64,000 nucleotides of DNA from Typhlomys cinereus (lineage: Eukaryota; Chordata; Mammalia; Rodentia; Platacanthomyidae): the NCBI GenBank assembly GCA_023101885.1, contig JALPQD010000005.1, positions 2,313,020 through 2,377,019 of the forward strand, read 5' to 3'. This document shows positions 53,653 to 63,654 of the stretch, piece after piece. Below the pieces are notes generated by a model. It worked only from the letters and a program-made list of their open reading frames with translations, had not been told where the DNA came from and did not search any database. Numbering within the stretch: the stretch's first letter is position 1; every line of letters begins with the position of its first letter. The position numbers and the translations under genes are program-made.

Positions 53653-54423
53653 TTTTTTATACATTTTTATTATTATTTCAGCTCATACAAACTTAATAGG
53701 TACACCAGTTCCCTCCCTCCCTCCTCCTCCCCACAAACTCCCTGCTCCCCCTCCCCTCACCCCTCTCTCCCCATTCCCCAGTGCCTCCCGCCCCAATTCC
53801 CAGAGTCCTTTCTTGTGCATGCCAGACTCTCCTCTGGACCCTCCTCTCCGATGACGTACAAGGACTCAGTGGCATTTCCCTGAACCCTTTCCCGTGTTCT
53901 CCTTAAGCATAGGAATACTACTGTGGCTGCCAATCCCTTGCCTCCAAGGATCTTGGTGCCTTTAGCAGATGCTAGACTTTGTGAGGTCAATAGTGTGTTG
54001 GACATTGCGCAGGGCATGCAAAGTCCAATTATGATTGCTTCAGCCCTAACTTGTGTGGAGTATCTTGCATATCATTGCTCCTCCCAGCCTTGTGCTCTTA
54101 CATTCTTACCGCCCCCTCTTCAGCAAATTTCCCTGAGCTTCAGGATGGGGAGAGATTAGGCTGGCCTAGTTCTAGGTGGTTGATATAAAGTCTCTGAAGT
54201 TCTGGATTACTGTTTGTTGATTTTCTTTTGCGGTTTTGCTGCTCCTGCAATGCCCTTCACTCCATCCTGATGGGTATTGGATGTCCCCCCTGGCCAGAGA
54301 CAAAAAGCTGTTAAACTAGACTCTTGTTATAAGAGTATATTCAAAGGTAGATGTAATAAAAGTAGGAAACCATAGTGAGGGAGGGGTCAATCACCCATTT
54401 GCAAAATGGTTACTTATTATCTG
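53653..54423 (-). repeat. L1 3' end inserted in the SINE, with inverted right part
   Basis: 53653-54293 is an L1 3' UTR on the minus strand: T run, 'ctcatacaaacttaataggt', purine tract complement, 'gactcagtggcatttccctg', 'cttgtgtggagtatcttgca', closely like 28760-29400. 54300-54423 appears reversed: 'gagtatattcaaaggtagat' matches the complement of 29540-29570. This suggests a second twin-priming inversion. Confidence 0.8.
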
Positions 54424-54438
54424 GCAAGGCAAAGTCTT
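54424..54438 (+). repeat. Target-site duplication, right copy
   Basis: Partner of 53638-53652. The SINE head continues after it. Confidence 0.9.
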
Positions 54439-54549
54439 AACCCCCGAGTCATCTCTCCAGCCCTAGCCTGTGCTTTTGGAGCCAGCCTGGGCAACATAGT
54501 GAGTTCCAGCTTAGACTGGAATCAAGTTGAATACTAAAATTTAAAACTT

Positions 54550-54850
54550 GCAGTAGTAGGGCTGGGGAGACAGGTCAATCAGAAAAGCATTTGCTTTTCA
54601 AGTATGAGGACCTGAGTTTAATCCTCAGAACTATAAAAAGGAAGTCAGGTATTGAAGTGCACACTTGTAATCCCAGCACTGGGACAGGAGAGACGGACAG
54701 ACACTGGGCTCAAAGGCTGGCCAGCCTAGGACAACGGGTGGATCCCAGGACAATGAGAAACCCAGAAATGAGAAATCAAAGAACAGGATAGATAAATCCT
54801 GAGGAATGTGATTGTGCTGGGGCCTCCACATGCATTCATGTGCATACATA
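54550..54850 (+). repeat. B4-type SINE
   Basis: 'gggctggggagacaggtcaa', 'gaggacctgagtttaatcct', 'acacttgtaatcccagcact', 'gctcaaaggctggccagcct' and 'ctggggcctccacatgcatt'. tRNA-like head, B1-like middle and B4 3' end are all present. Confidence 0.85.
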
Positions 54851-55564
54851 GAGAATCAGAAGGGAAATGGAGAATTATTAATCAGCAGGCAGAAAGTTTC
54901 ATTGACATAGAATGAGCCATTTCGAGAGATCCACTGTGCCCACATTGCTCTGTAGTGCATACTAATACATGGTACATTTGACACCTGTTCAGAGGACAGA
55001 TCTCATGTTGTGTTGGGTAAAAATGTTTCCAGATTCTGCTTTAGTTGGTAATTATCCAGACCACCTCTGATCTCTAATCTGGGTGCCAGAGACTCTCATA
55101 AAGCTAAGCCTCTAGCTTTCCTTGTTAGGGCTACCTTGTTAGAGACTTGGTGAATGCCCCAAACAGGGTCTTCCTAGAGAAAGAAAGCGGAAAACTGAGG
55201 TCATTCACCGAATAATAAGACAGAAAAAAAAAACAACTAAATTATCCATCAGATACAGGCAAGAGAACACTTTTAGAATTCTCCTGTGATCTTTTGACTG
55301 CCCTGTTTTGAAATACTTTATATAAAACTTCAAATTAAGGTTAATGAAGAAAGGAGAAAAACATGTAAAATATGCATCTGTTACATGCTATGTATACTTC
55401 CTGACTCCCTGTCGAAGGGACAATTAAAGATAAGTTGGAAAAAACTAAAAACCTATTTTTTGAGATACATCCAAAACAAATATGACCAGACTGTACTTAA
55501 TTTTTCCATAATTTTTATTTTTTCTGTACTGGGCAATAGACTATCCCTATAACTTGAGCTGAAG
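54851..55564. other. Single-copy DNA, no gene seen
   Basis: AT-rich. Nothing recognised. Confidence 0.4.
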
Positions 55565-55775
55565 ATCCCAGTTTGGTTGGTAAGATGGCTTAACAGTTTG
55601 TAATAGGCTTGTGCAACCTGATTTCCATCCTCAGAGCCAATGGTAGAAAGAGATGATGTGACGTCAGAGAATGTACTGGGATTCACATGCATGCATGTCA
55701 TGGCATAGTTATGCCTTTCTCTCTCTCTCTCTTTCATTATCACTCTCAAAGTGGATAAATAAAATATTAAAAGAA
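55565..55775 (+). repeat. B2/B3-like SINE
   Basis: 'agtttggttggtaagatggc', 'caacctgatttccatcctca', 'gatgatgtgacgtcagagaa', 'cacatgcatgcatgtcatgg', then a CT run and 'ggataaataaaatatt'. Confidence 0.65.
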
Positions 55776-56279
55776 AAAGATCAAAAGATCCCAATTTGGG
55801 GTTTGGGACAGTAAATGTATATTTGTATCGATACCTCCTGCTATTTCTGAGTGTTAGCTCAGAGGTTTGACTCTTGACTCAAGCAGTAAAACCTGCTGTT
55901 CTGGCTATCCACCAACTATCCTGACCCCCATCAGCTGTCTGGATAGTTCCAGCTATCGGTGAAAATGATGCTTGTGAGCAGCTCTGGATGGGCTCTCTTC
56001 ACAGTCCAGAAACCTGCATGCTACACGTGTGGGGGTGATGTCTGTCACAGAAAGGGTCATTTAGACACCACTCTGGTTCTCCTGTTTCGACATTACAGAA
56101 TTGCCATTTAGACCTATTGGTTGCTGTCATCTTCTTGTTATAATATTTGGAGAAACTTGGTGCTTTCAGAAGCCCTTTTCACAGGATGATGGTTGAGGTG
56201 AAGTTGTGGGGTTAGTGGAATGGAAAAAGATGGATGGCTAGTCTGTATGGGGGTTTGGAAGCCATATTAGACCAGTTTG
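55776..56279. other. Single-copy DNA, no gene seen
   Basis: No recognised repeat or supported frame. Confidence 0.4.
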
Positions 56280-56680
56280 GATGTTTTCAGCACCTGGTAA
56301 AATCAACTCAAGCTGAGTTAAACTATAAGGAAATTTATTATTTCACAGAACAGGAAATCCAAAGACAGGTGGGCTCCAGATGTGACACATCGGGCTTGTG
56401 TTCTCATTGGTCCTCACAGATCACCCTGCCCAACCCTCTGCTTTCTTCTGAGAGCAAAATGGCTGACGCTTTGCCGGCACCATATTCAAACAAGGCAACA
56501 TTCAAGGTGAGAATCATTTATTTTGGTCTTCATTCTCCTTAGGCGCAAGAAAACTTTGCCCCAAACTATCTCCCCAGATCCCTGCAGAAATTCCACTTCT
56601 CACTGGACAGAATTGGGTCACATACCTGTTTCTAAACCAATCAATGGGACTCCCACCATTAGCTTAAGCAGAATTTAGCT
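56280..56680 (-). repeat. Ancient mammalian interspersed repeat, class uncertain
   Basis: 'aactataaggaaatttatta', 'tttcacagaacaggaaatcc', 'gcaaaatggctgacgctttg', 'ttccacttctcactggacag' and 'aaaccaatcaatgggactcc' recall an old repeat found across mammals. I cannot settle the family or orientation. A 102-codon frame lies across it. Confidence 0.45.
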
Positions 56681-58461
56681 GTCTGGAACTGAGCCAGGAG
56701 CCCTGAATCACCTTAAAGAGAGATGGCTAGCTGAAGAATCAAGGTTCTGTCAGCAATGAGCCAACTAAGGAAGTAATTGACTCAAAACCCAGGTCTCATG
56801 GAGTCTGTGCATAAAACATGGCTTGCTTTACCCTTCCAAGAAAGCATTACTCCATTTTCTATCAGTATTTATGCAAAGAATCATTTTTCTCTGACCTCGC
56901 ACTATGATCTGCTTTCTTTTCTCCTTAGCAGAGACCACAATGGAAATCCTACTATAAAAACACTTGAGTGCTATCAAAGGATCAGACCATATTAGGTACT
57001 GGGGACTTTTTTTTATTTTAAATAAGAAACAAAAACTATTTATACTTTTACAAGGAGCCTGCCCTATTTTAGTAAATATTTGGCAAGGCTTCTTGATTAA
57101 AAGAGCAAACTGACCCATGTTCTGCAGCGCTGTATTGCCATAACTGAAGTCGTTCATTAATTTTCTGAAAATAGAAGCAATGAGTGTGTGTTCCTTTGCA
57201 CTGTGGCTGAAGCAATGCTCACTGTGATTTAAGCTACACTTAAGCAGAACTGGTCAGGTGTCTTTTCACCTTGGGCCCCAGTCAGACTCTACTCAGACTC
57301 ATAATTACTAAATTGTAAAATTAGAAAATAATCTGCAACGGATGGAGCAAAGATTTTTTTCACCTAGACCTTAGAGACCACAGCTTGTTAGACACTACAT
57401 TTCACACTGAATCTCAGAGGTCCTAGATTTGGTAACAAACTCCTAAATGTTTTGAAAAACAGCAATTCCCTAGATTATTAAGCAAGCCCATTTTGAGAGC
57501 AGCTTGTTGAAAACCATATGTTTTCGATTTGCTGCCAGTGAATTCACTCTGTGGCATGGGGTTTGCAGGGAACTCTCTGGACCCAAGCACCTTCTCTTCT
57601 TTAAAGGTATCCTCTGACCAGCTGAATTGCAAAGGTGTAGGATAGCCGCAAGACGTGATCAAACCATTCTCAGAAATCCCTAGGAGAGTCAGGTTGGCAC
57701 TTAGCCCACAGTGCTATGCAGCAGGTAGGGCTAAAGCTGGCCAACAGGATTTGGATGAGGAGCTAGTTATCTGTCCCACTTGCAGTAAAATGTGTCTCTC
57801 TTTCCATTCTCTGTCAACCTTTCTTCGGTCAGACCCTAAATCAAAGCTGCTCAGAAGAATAGACAATAAGTGAAGAATTTAGCATCTTTAATTGCAGGGC
57901 TAGAAAATGCCTGAAAGTTATCATCCATCAGGCACATCCAGCTTGTACTACTTGAGTTGCCTGTGACTGAAGATAGCTATGAATGTGGCTCATACACAAA
58001 TTTGCAAATTTTAAGTACTATGAATTTGTATTCTTTTTTGTAATTTTATTATGCAGGTCTCAAGTATGAATGATGTTATCTACACATTGCCTTATCAAAA
58101 GGCTGGATACACCCAATTCAACCTCATTTCTCAGAATAGTGCAGCCTAAGGTACACTGAGTTCAGCGTCTCACAGCTACCTCCCAATGGATTCGCTGTCT
58201 CCTTACTTTTCCTGTTACTGTTAGGAAACTCTAACACTGAGTAACTCAGGGTCCGAATACACTGTCGTTTCTGGTACACTCTCACCTAACTTGCTGAAAG
58301 TGAGACATGTAGAGGCTCCCAGCTCATAGATCTAACAACAATGCTTAGCATATGGTGAGAATCTAACAGAGCATCCGCTACTGCAAGTCTCTCCAAACCA
58401 TTGCTACAAGGCAAAGTGGTATGGTAGAAAGAGCAACACTAGAATCATAAAGAAATATCCA
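56681..58461. other. Single-copy DNA, no gene seen
   Basis: 57010-57240 is repeat-free, AT-rich and even in composition, a candidate conserved element. A T run lies at 57007-57013. No supported frame. Confidence 0.4.
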
Positions 58462-58548
58462 GAAGTGGGGGTGTGACTCAGTGATAGAGTGACTGTCTTG
58501 CATGTGCAATATGGATTTCAGCCCTCAGCACTGTCAAAAGAAAAAGCC
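58462..58548 (+). repeat. ID SINE
   Basis: 'gtgggggtgtgactcagtga', 'tagagtgactgtcttgcatg', 'tttcagccctcagcactgtc' and an A-rich end. Confidence 0.75.
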
Positions 58549-58619
58549 ATTTTACAATAATGTGCAAATAGTTGCCTTTGCTGTGTAGTAACTGTAAACA
58601 CAGTTAAGAAAGTAAAATT

Positions 58620-58917
58620 CATGAAGGAAGGAAAGAAGGAAGGAAGGAAGGAAGGAAGGAAGGAAGGAAGGAAGGAAGGAAGGAAGGAAGGAAAAAGAAA
58701 ACAAGGAAGGAAGGAAAAAGAAAACAAGGAAGGAAGGAAAAAGAAAAGAAGGAAGGAAGGGGAGGGAGGGAGGGAGAGAGGAAGGGAGGAAGGAAGGGGA
58801 GGGAGAAGAGGGAGGAAGAGGGGGGGAGAAAAGAAGAAAGGAAGGAAAGAAAGAAAGAGAGAGAGAGAAAGGGAGGGAGAGAGGGAGAAAAAAATAAAGA
58901 AAAGAAAAGAAAAAAGG
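58620..58917 (+). repeat. (GGAA)n polypurine tract
   Basis: A nearly pure GGAA/AAGG block (58624-58692), then GGAAAAAGAAAACAA-type units, then mixed GGGA/GAAA. No L1 3' UTR is recognisable next to it. Confidence 0.95.
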
Positions 58918-59159
58918 AGTTTCTAGCTTTAGTCATATTGACCCTGTTACAGGCAAGTCTCTGATCCCATCAAATAATCAAGTTCCTCTGCCTCCCTCAA
59001 ACCAGGCGTTGGTGAAGGTGGGCTTGCGCTGTGTGGCTCTGAGTCTCTCAAATGCTATAGGAAGGAATCTCCTGGTTATGTTCAAATGCAGATTGTCTCT
59101 GCAGCTGAGTGCAGAGTTATTTTATTGGCCCCAAAGCTCAATATTTTCATGTACTTGTG
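58918..59159. other. Single-copy DNA, no gene seen
   Basis: Nothing recognised. Confidence 0.35.
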
Positions 59160-59487
59160 GAGGGAATACGTGTGTGCATGTATGTGTATGTGAGAGAGAG
59201 AGAGAGAGAGAAAGAGATTCAATGTGGGTGGGTGCACTTGAGTGGGTGTGTCTCCGGAGGCCCTAAAGTAGTGGAGGAATCAATCATCCTCAGTTGCTCT
59301 TCTACCTTACAATTGTGAGGTCTCTAGTTAAACCCAGAATACACCATTAGGACTAGTCTGGCGAGCCAGGCTCCACTTTCCAAGGCTAGAACTGCAGGCA
59401 TCATTTTTATATGTGATCTGAGGATCTGACATCAAGTGCCTTTGCCCGGGAGACAAGGACTTTACCACTGAACCATGTCCTGCCCTG
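59160..59487 (-). repeat. B4/Dip-related SINE, diverged
   Basis: A TG then GA tail (59189-59213), 'gtggaggaatcaatcatcct', 'ccaaggctagaactgcaggc', 'atttttatatgtgatctgag' and 'ttaccactgaaccatgtcct'. The centre holds unrelated sequence. Confidence 0.6.
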
Positions 59488-60009
59488 ACTTTTTTACAGC
59501 AAGCTCCCAGGCGTCAGGAAAGATACAAGTCCAAAGTATCCTCGATTGTCATTACAACATAAGGAATCATTCTGATCACCAGACAGATAGCTCCCTCTGA
59601 GATCGCTCAATCGTCTTCTTGACTTCAGACACAACTTCCAGAACATGCTACGGATAAGTGACAGGTTGCCCCTAAAGATTCTACAAAAGCTGGATCTGAA
59701 AGTGGGTCCCTCTTGGTTCCTGCTTTCCATGTCTTACTGGATACTGCTTCACTCATGGTCTCCTAGCAATCTCACCCTTTGCTCACTCCCATGTTGAGGA
59801 TCTGCAGCATTCCAAAGTGACTCCCTTCAAGCCGGTATCAAGTCCTGACAGTTGGCAAGTTGGTACCAAGTCCTTCACCGTTGGCTCTTTCAGGCTACAG
59901 TTGGGCCAGTATCAGAGTTGGCCGTTGAAAAGACAGGTGGAAACATTTCCTGTGGAGACAACATACAGCTGTCTATGTACCTCAGATAGGAATTCCAAGA
60001 CAGACTAAA
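59488..60009. other. Unassigned DNA with weak internal repeats
   Basis: 59830-59925 repeats a motif around GGTATCAAGTCC...AGTTGG / GGTACCAAGTCC...GTTGG / CCAGTATCAGAGTTGG. Otherwise nothing recognised. Confidence 0.4.
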
Positions 60010-60300
60010 GTAATGTCAAGGTCCAACTGGACAAACCAACCAGTTTATTGGGGCTTCTTACAGGAGTAGGGGGGTGAGTGCCTGGGTGGTCCCAAAACAG
60101 GCACACTGGAGTCTCATCCCCAGCATGACTGACGGCTGTACACATGGAACCCTTGGCTCCGATCAACCTTCCTCAGCCTCTATATTCTAGCCCTCCCCAG
60201 ACTGCAAGTCCCCAAGGGCACATGGGAGGGCTAGTGTGTTCTAGCCCCTCCCAGACTTTGAGGTCTGGAGGGCACATGGGAGACCATGTGTGATTAGGGC
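60010..60300 (-). repeat. Rodent LTR-like repeat with 54 bp duplication
   Basis: 'caaccagtttattggggctt' and 'cttacaggagtaggggggtg' recall the start of a rodent medium-reiterated repeat (RMER-like). Two adjacent 54 bp units follow at 60185-60238 and 60239-60292. Confidence 0.4.
60185..60292 (+). repeat. Tandem duplication, 54 bp by 2
   Basis: Both units begin TTCTAGCCC and share CCCAGACT and GGGCACATGGGAG at the same offsets. Same length without gaps, about 75 percent alike. Confidence 0.8.
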
Positions 60301-61341
60301 GGAATCGAGTCTTGATGATCTCAGATGGTGGCTAGTTACTGGGAGGAAAACTGCAAAACATTATACCAGGGAAGGATGGATGATAAATTCAGCCAAATCA
60401 TGTGAAGATTGTTTCTGGTGTCTTTAAGCAGTGATAGTGGATGGGGTATGAGTGACCGTGGAACACTATGAATAAGAGAAAAGGGACTGGAAAGTGAAGT
60501 GTGTTTTTAGTGCTAGGAGAATTCTATGAGCAAACTGCAGAAATTTAATAAGCCAACACAGCCAAGGACTGGCTGGCTCTAATTAAAAATGGGTGGGGTA
60601 ACTGGCTGGGCGTTTGAAACTACTTTTGGTCCTTTTGGGGAGTCAGGAAGTGAGGATAGTTAAACATTTGAGAGCAATTTCTTTCCTAGGGAGGATGGAA
60701 CCCACAGAAGACATGAGAGATGACTTCAAGGTGACATCCTTTCTTCTGAGACCATCCATGGCCTACAGAGGGTCTAAAAGAGGGATGTTTGGGAAGACAA
60801 AGGAGAACCAGAGGACAGAGAGGACGGCGTAACTGCTCTTGACCTCGGCTCAGCCACTCCCCTCCCCCCTCCCAGCCTCACCATACCATGCCTGTTAGTT
60901 AATCTGTCCCCACCCCACTCCCTTGCTGTCCCCAACCGTGCCCCTAATCACGGTAAGTACTCACTTATGTGCTTCTGGAACGAGAAAGAAAGTCAGAGGC
61001 GTGGGGGGGAGGGGGGATGGTAGCTGAAGGAAAATGAACCACAGAGAAGGAAAGAAAAGGGAGAGGGTGATGGAGAGACTTTAGGAGGCCAACCGTGCAT
61101 GATTCCAGGAACCTTTTCCAAAATCCTTCAGACCCAGGTCCTATTAAATGATTCCACTTTCCAGTGTAGCATGATCACACATCTGTAGTAAAAACTAAAT
61201 GAGGTTGCGCCTGGCTAAAAGTTAGCCCTCTCCAAAGCATATCATGTGGTTCTCTGAGCTTAAATACAGACCAAGGGAACTGGCAGCCCAATCTCTAGCT
61301 CAATCACTGAGCTTCTCGTGGCTAAAGCAAGGTGAGAGGTA
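60301..61341. other. Single-copy DNA, no gene seen
   Basis: 'ggtaagtactcacttatgtg' at 60954 followed by a G-rich, purine-rich stretch could be a trace of an L1 3' end. Otherwise nothing recognised. Confidence 0.35.
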
Positions 61342-61424
61342 AGGATGCAGCTGGGCTGGTCGTGCGCTTGCCTAGCTTGCAGTGAAGCTCTCAGGTCCCT
61401 CCTCGGCACCACGTCAAACACCGC
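61342..61424 (+). repeat. ID SINE
   Basis: 'aaggatgcagctgggctggt', 'cgtgcgcttgcctagcttgc', 'ctctcaggtccctcctcggc' and 'accacgtcaaac'. Confidence 0.7.
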
Positions 61425-62117
61425 AGTCCTGTTCTTGAGTCAGATCCAAGGGGGTGCGGTTCCTGGCCAGCCACCTCCCTGGGAGAGGCCAGAAGCCACG
61501 GGGCCGAGGGTCTAGCTGACGCTGCATTCCCAGAGCCTTCGACCAGGAGACGGTGTTATTTTAGCCATGCGTGGTTGGCTGGCAAATATGTGAGCTGCCT
61601 TAGGAGGATGAGGATGTTACGGAGTCTTCAAATTCACAGCTGTGCTGCCCCACGGGAGAGTTAATCACTCAAACCAGGCACTGTTTGTGGTGCTGGCTGA
61701 GGAAGCGGATCTCAGTCCCCTGGCACAGGCAGGTAATGAGTGTGTGCTGAGACAAGGAAAAAAACACAACAAGCTCAGTTAAGGTTACACTCCCCAAGAC
61801 CCGGAGAGAGAGTGGGTGTGGGGGAGTGCCTTGTGACTGTTATAAAACATTCCTACGTTTTCTTGGGCACGTGCTCCATCGCCAGCAATGGAGAGGAGGT
61901 CTCTGCTCCAACTTTTCCATGGGGGTGGGGGAGAATCCAAGTTCTTAATGCCACCGTTCCAGCACAACACAGGATGTGCCTTTGGCCCCAAATTGCACCC
62001 TTTGGGCTGGCGTTTCTCCTTTACAAACTCCAGGATCGCCTGCCATCTCTGGCACGCACAGGGCTCCCGTGGAAGTCTTATCGAGTGTCCTAAGACACTT
62101 TGGAAACTGGAGACTGC
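61425..62117. other. Single-copy DNA, no gene seen
   Basis: Frames of 117, 121 and 190 codons overlap here on both strands. The longest runs through the SINE downstream, which argues against coding. Confidence 0.4.
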
Positions 62118-62317
62118 AACGTCAGGAATCATCCACGATTGTTCTTCCACCCTATTGCTTTGCTCTGGGGTTTTCCAGACTCTACCTTCCAGGGCCAGAA
62201 CTACAGGCTACTGCCATTTACACCAGGCACTTTCACATGTGGGATCTGGGGACCCGAACTCAGGTCCTTTTGCTTGTAAGGCAAAGGCTTTAACCCCTCA
62301 GCCATCTTCCTGGTCCC
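62118..62317 (-). repeat. Dip-like SINE, tail lost
   Basis: 'gtcaggaatcatccacgatt', 'ccttccagggccagaactac', 'cgaactcaggtccttttgct' and 'taacccctcagccatcttcc'. Cut off before the 'cacagtgccctct' block. Confidence 0.8.
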
Positions 62318-62584
62318 ATCCCGGCCTTGGATGCCAGAGGTTCTCAGCCTCACTTGCACCACTGCTAGTTGGCGTCCACCAGTCTTTCTGTAGAACCTGT
62401 TCCCTGGACATTCACAAATCCCCGGCTGGGCAGAGGAAAGGAACAAATTGCCAAACCTAAAGGAATTAGAGAAAGCCGAGGAAGGGAAACAGAGCAGATT
62501 TTCCTCTTTAAAAAATTTTAAAGCTTCCAGGAAAATATATTATTTTTCTATTAAATTATTAAACAAATTATACACATCACTGTC
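62318..62584. other. Single-copy DNA, no gene seen
   Basis: Nothing recognised. AT-rich after 62500. Confidence 0.35.
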
Positions 62585-62814
62585 CCGTGCTGGTGAGAAC
62601 AAGCTCCTTATTCATTGCTAATGACGGGATAACTAGGTATGATTCCTTGGGAAAACAGTGTAGCCAACCATCAGGGAATACAAATGTACACACTGTTTAA
62701 TATGGTATGTCTACTTCCTGAAATCTACCCTATGGAAGCAGAACTCAAACACTAGAGGACTCCAAATGCCCACTTAGAGGAATCTAATAAGGAAAGCAAT
62801 ACAACGTGTGATGA
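62585..62814 (+). pseudogene. Old L1 ORF2 3' fragment
   Basis: 'gtgctggtgagaacaagctc', 'ccttgggaaaacagtgtagc', 'tacttcctgaaatctaccct' and 'ccaaatgcccacttagagga' follow the end of L1 ORF2. Diverged, with no open frame. Confidence 0.55.
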
Positions 62815-62925
62815 TAACTGTTTATGAGCCATGGTAGCTCACAGCCACGATCCCGGCTCAGAATCCCAGCGCAGAGGATCACAGGTCTGGAGCCAGACTG
62901 CGACCTCATCAAGATGCTCCTGAGA
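62815..62925 (+). repeat. B1-like SINE, diverged
   Basis: 'gagccatggtagctcacagc', 'cagaatcccagcgcagagga' and 'ggagccagactgcgacctca'. Confidence 0.6.
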
Positions 62926-63004
62926 AAGGAGAGAAGGAAAGCGTCCAGTGGGTGAATGTCCAGGGAGAAACTGAAGGATAGTCATGAACATTAGAACTTG
63001 AAAA

Positions 63005-63335
63005 CATACGGGTTGGTGAGATGGCTCACGGAGCAGAGATGGTTTGCGTCTAAGTGTGAGGACCGAGTCTGAGTGTTTAGATCCCGTGTGAAAGCCAGTG
63101 TCTATAATCCCAGCACTTCAACGGAGAGACAGTAGGCAGAGACGGGAGACTCCCTGGCAGCTCGCGGGCTCACTGGTATACACAGTGGAAAACAAGCGAA
63201 TCTGGGTCAAACAAGGTAGAAGGCAAGACTGGCATCTGGGGTTGTCCTCTGATTCCCACACATGTGCGTACTATACACGTCTGCATTCACACACACGTAT
63301 GCACCCATGCATACATGCATATGCACACATACTCA
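63005..63335 (+). repeat. B4-type SINE
   Basis: 'gggttggtgagatggctcac', 'gtctataatcccagcacttc', 'ggcagctcgcgggctcactg' and 'ggttgtcctctgattcccac', then a CA-rich tail. Confidence 0.85.
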
Positions 63336-63339
63336 AGGG

Positions 63340-63560
63340 GAAGCTGGGGAGATGATTCACTGGGTAAGAGCACTTGCTCTTTGTACATGTTAACATGAAG
63401 ATCCAAGTTCAAATCCCTACCAGCTATAAAAAAACTGGGGATGACTGCACATGCCTGTAGCCCCAACATTGGGAAGTAGAGACAAGTAGATCCTGAGAGC
63501 TTGCTGGCCCCAACCTAGCTGAAAAGACTAGTTTCCATGCAACACACACAGCTTGCAATA
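63340..63560 (+). repeat. B4-type SINE
   Basis: 'gctggggagatgattcactg', 'ggtaagagcacttgctcttt', 'gcacatgcctgtagccccaa' and 'gagagcttgctggccccaac'. Directly follows another B4 in the same orientation. Confidence 0.85.
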
Positions 63561-63654
63561 TGAAACATGGCGAGGGGGGGAAGTATTGCATGTAATTATA
63601 ATATGGGGAGCAGCTGGGAAAGAATGTCCAAATCAAGCCTGGGTAGATTGAAGG

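Larger units (their letters stand above)
53388..54468 (-). repeat. Dip-like SINE split by an L1
   Basis: The left part has the TG tail, 'gagggcactgtgtgtccctg', 'cccaagggtgacttcaggaa' and 'aaccttctgcttgcaagaca'. After the L1 it resumes 'caaagtcttaacccccgagt' and 'catctctccagcccta'. A perfect 10 bp target duplication (TGTGCTTTTG) flanks it. Confidence 0.9.
53324..54536 (+). repeat. B1 SINE split by a Dip-like SINE
   Basis: The 5' half at 53324-53387 reads 'gacaggcgtggtgactcaca', 'cttacaatcccagtaaggct'. The 3' half at 54469-54536 reads 'gagccagcctgggcaacata', 'gtgagttccagcttagactg'. TGTGCTTTTG at 53378-53387 and 54469-54478 is the duplicated target. Confidence 0.85.

Noticed and set aside
61888..62460. 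A 190-codon frame
   Set aside because: It crosses a Dip-like SINE in reverse, and no domain is visible outside it.
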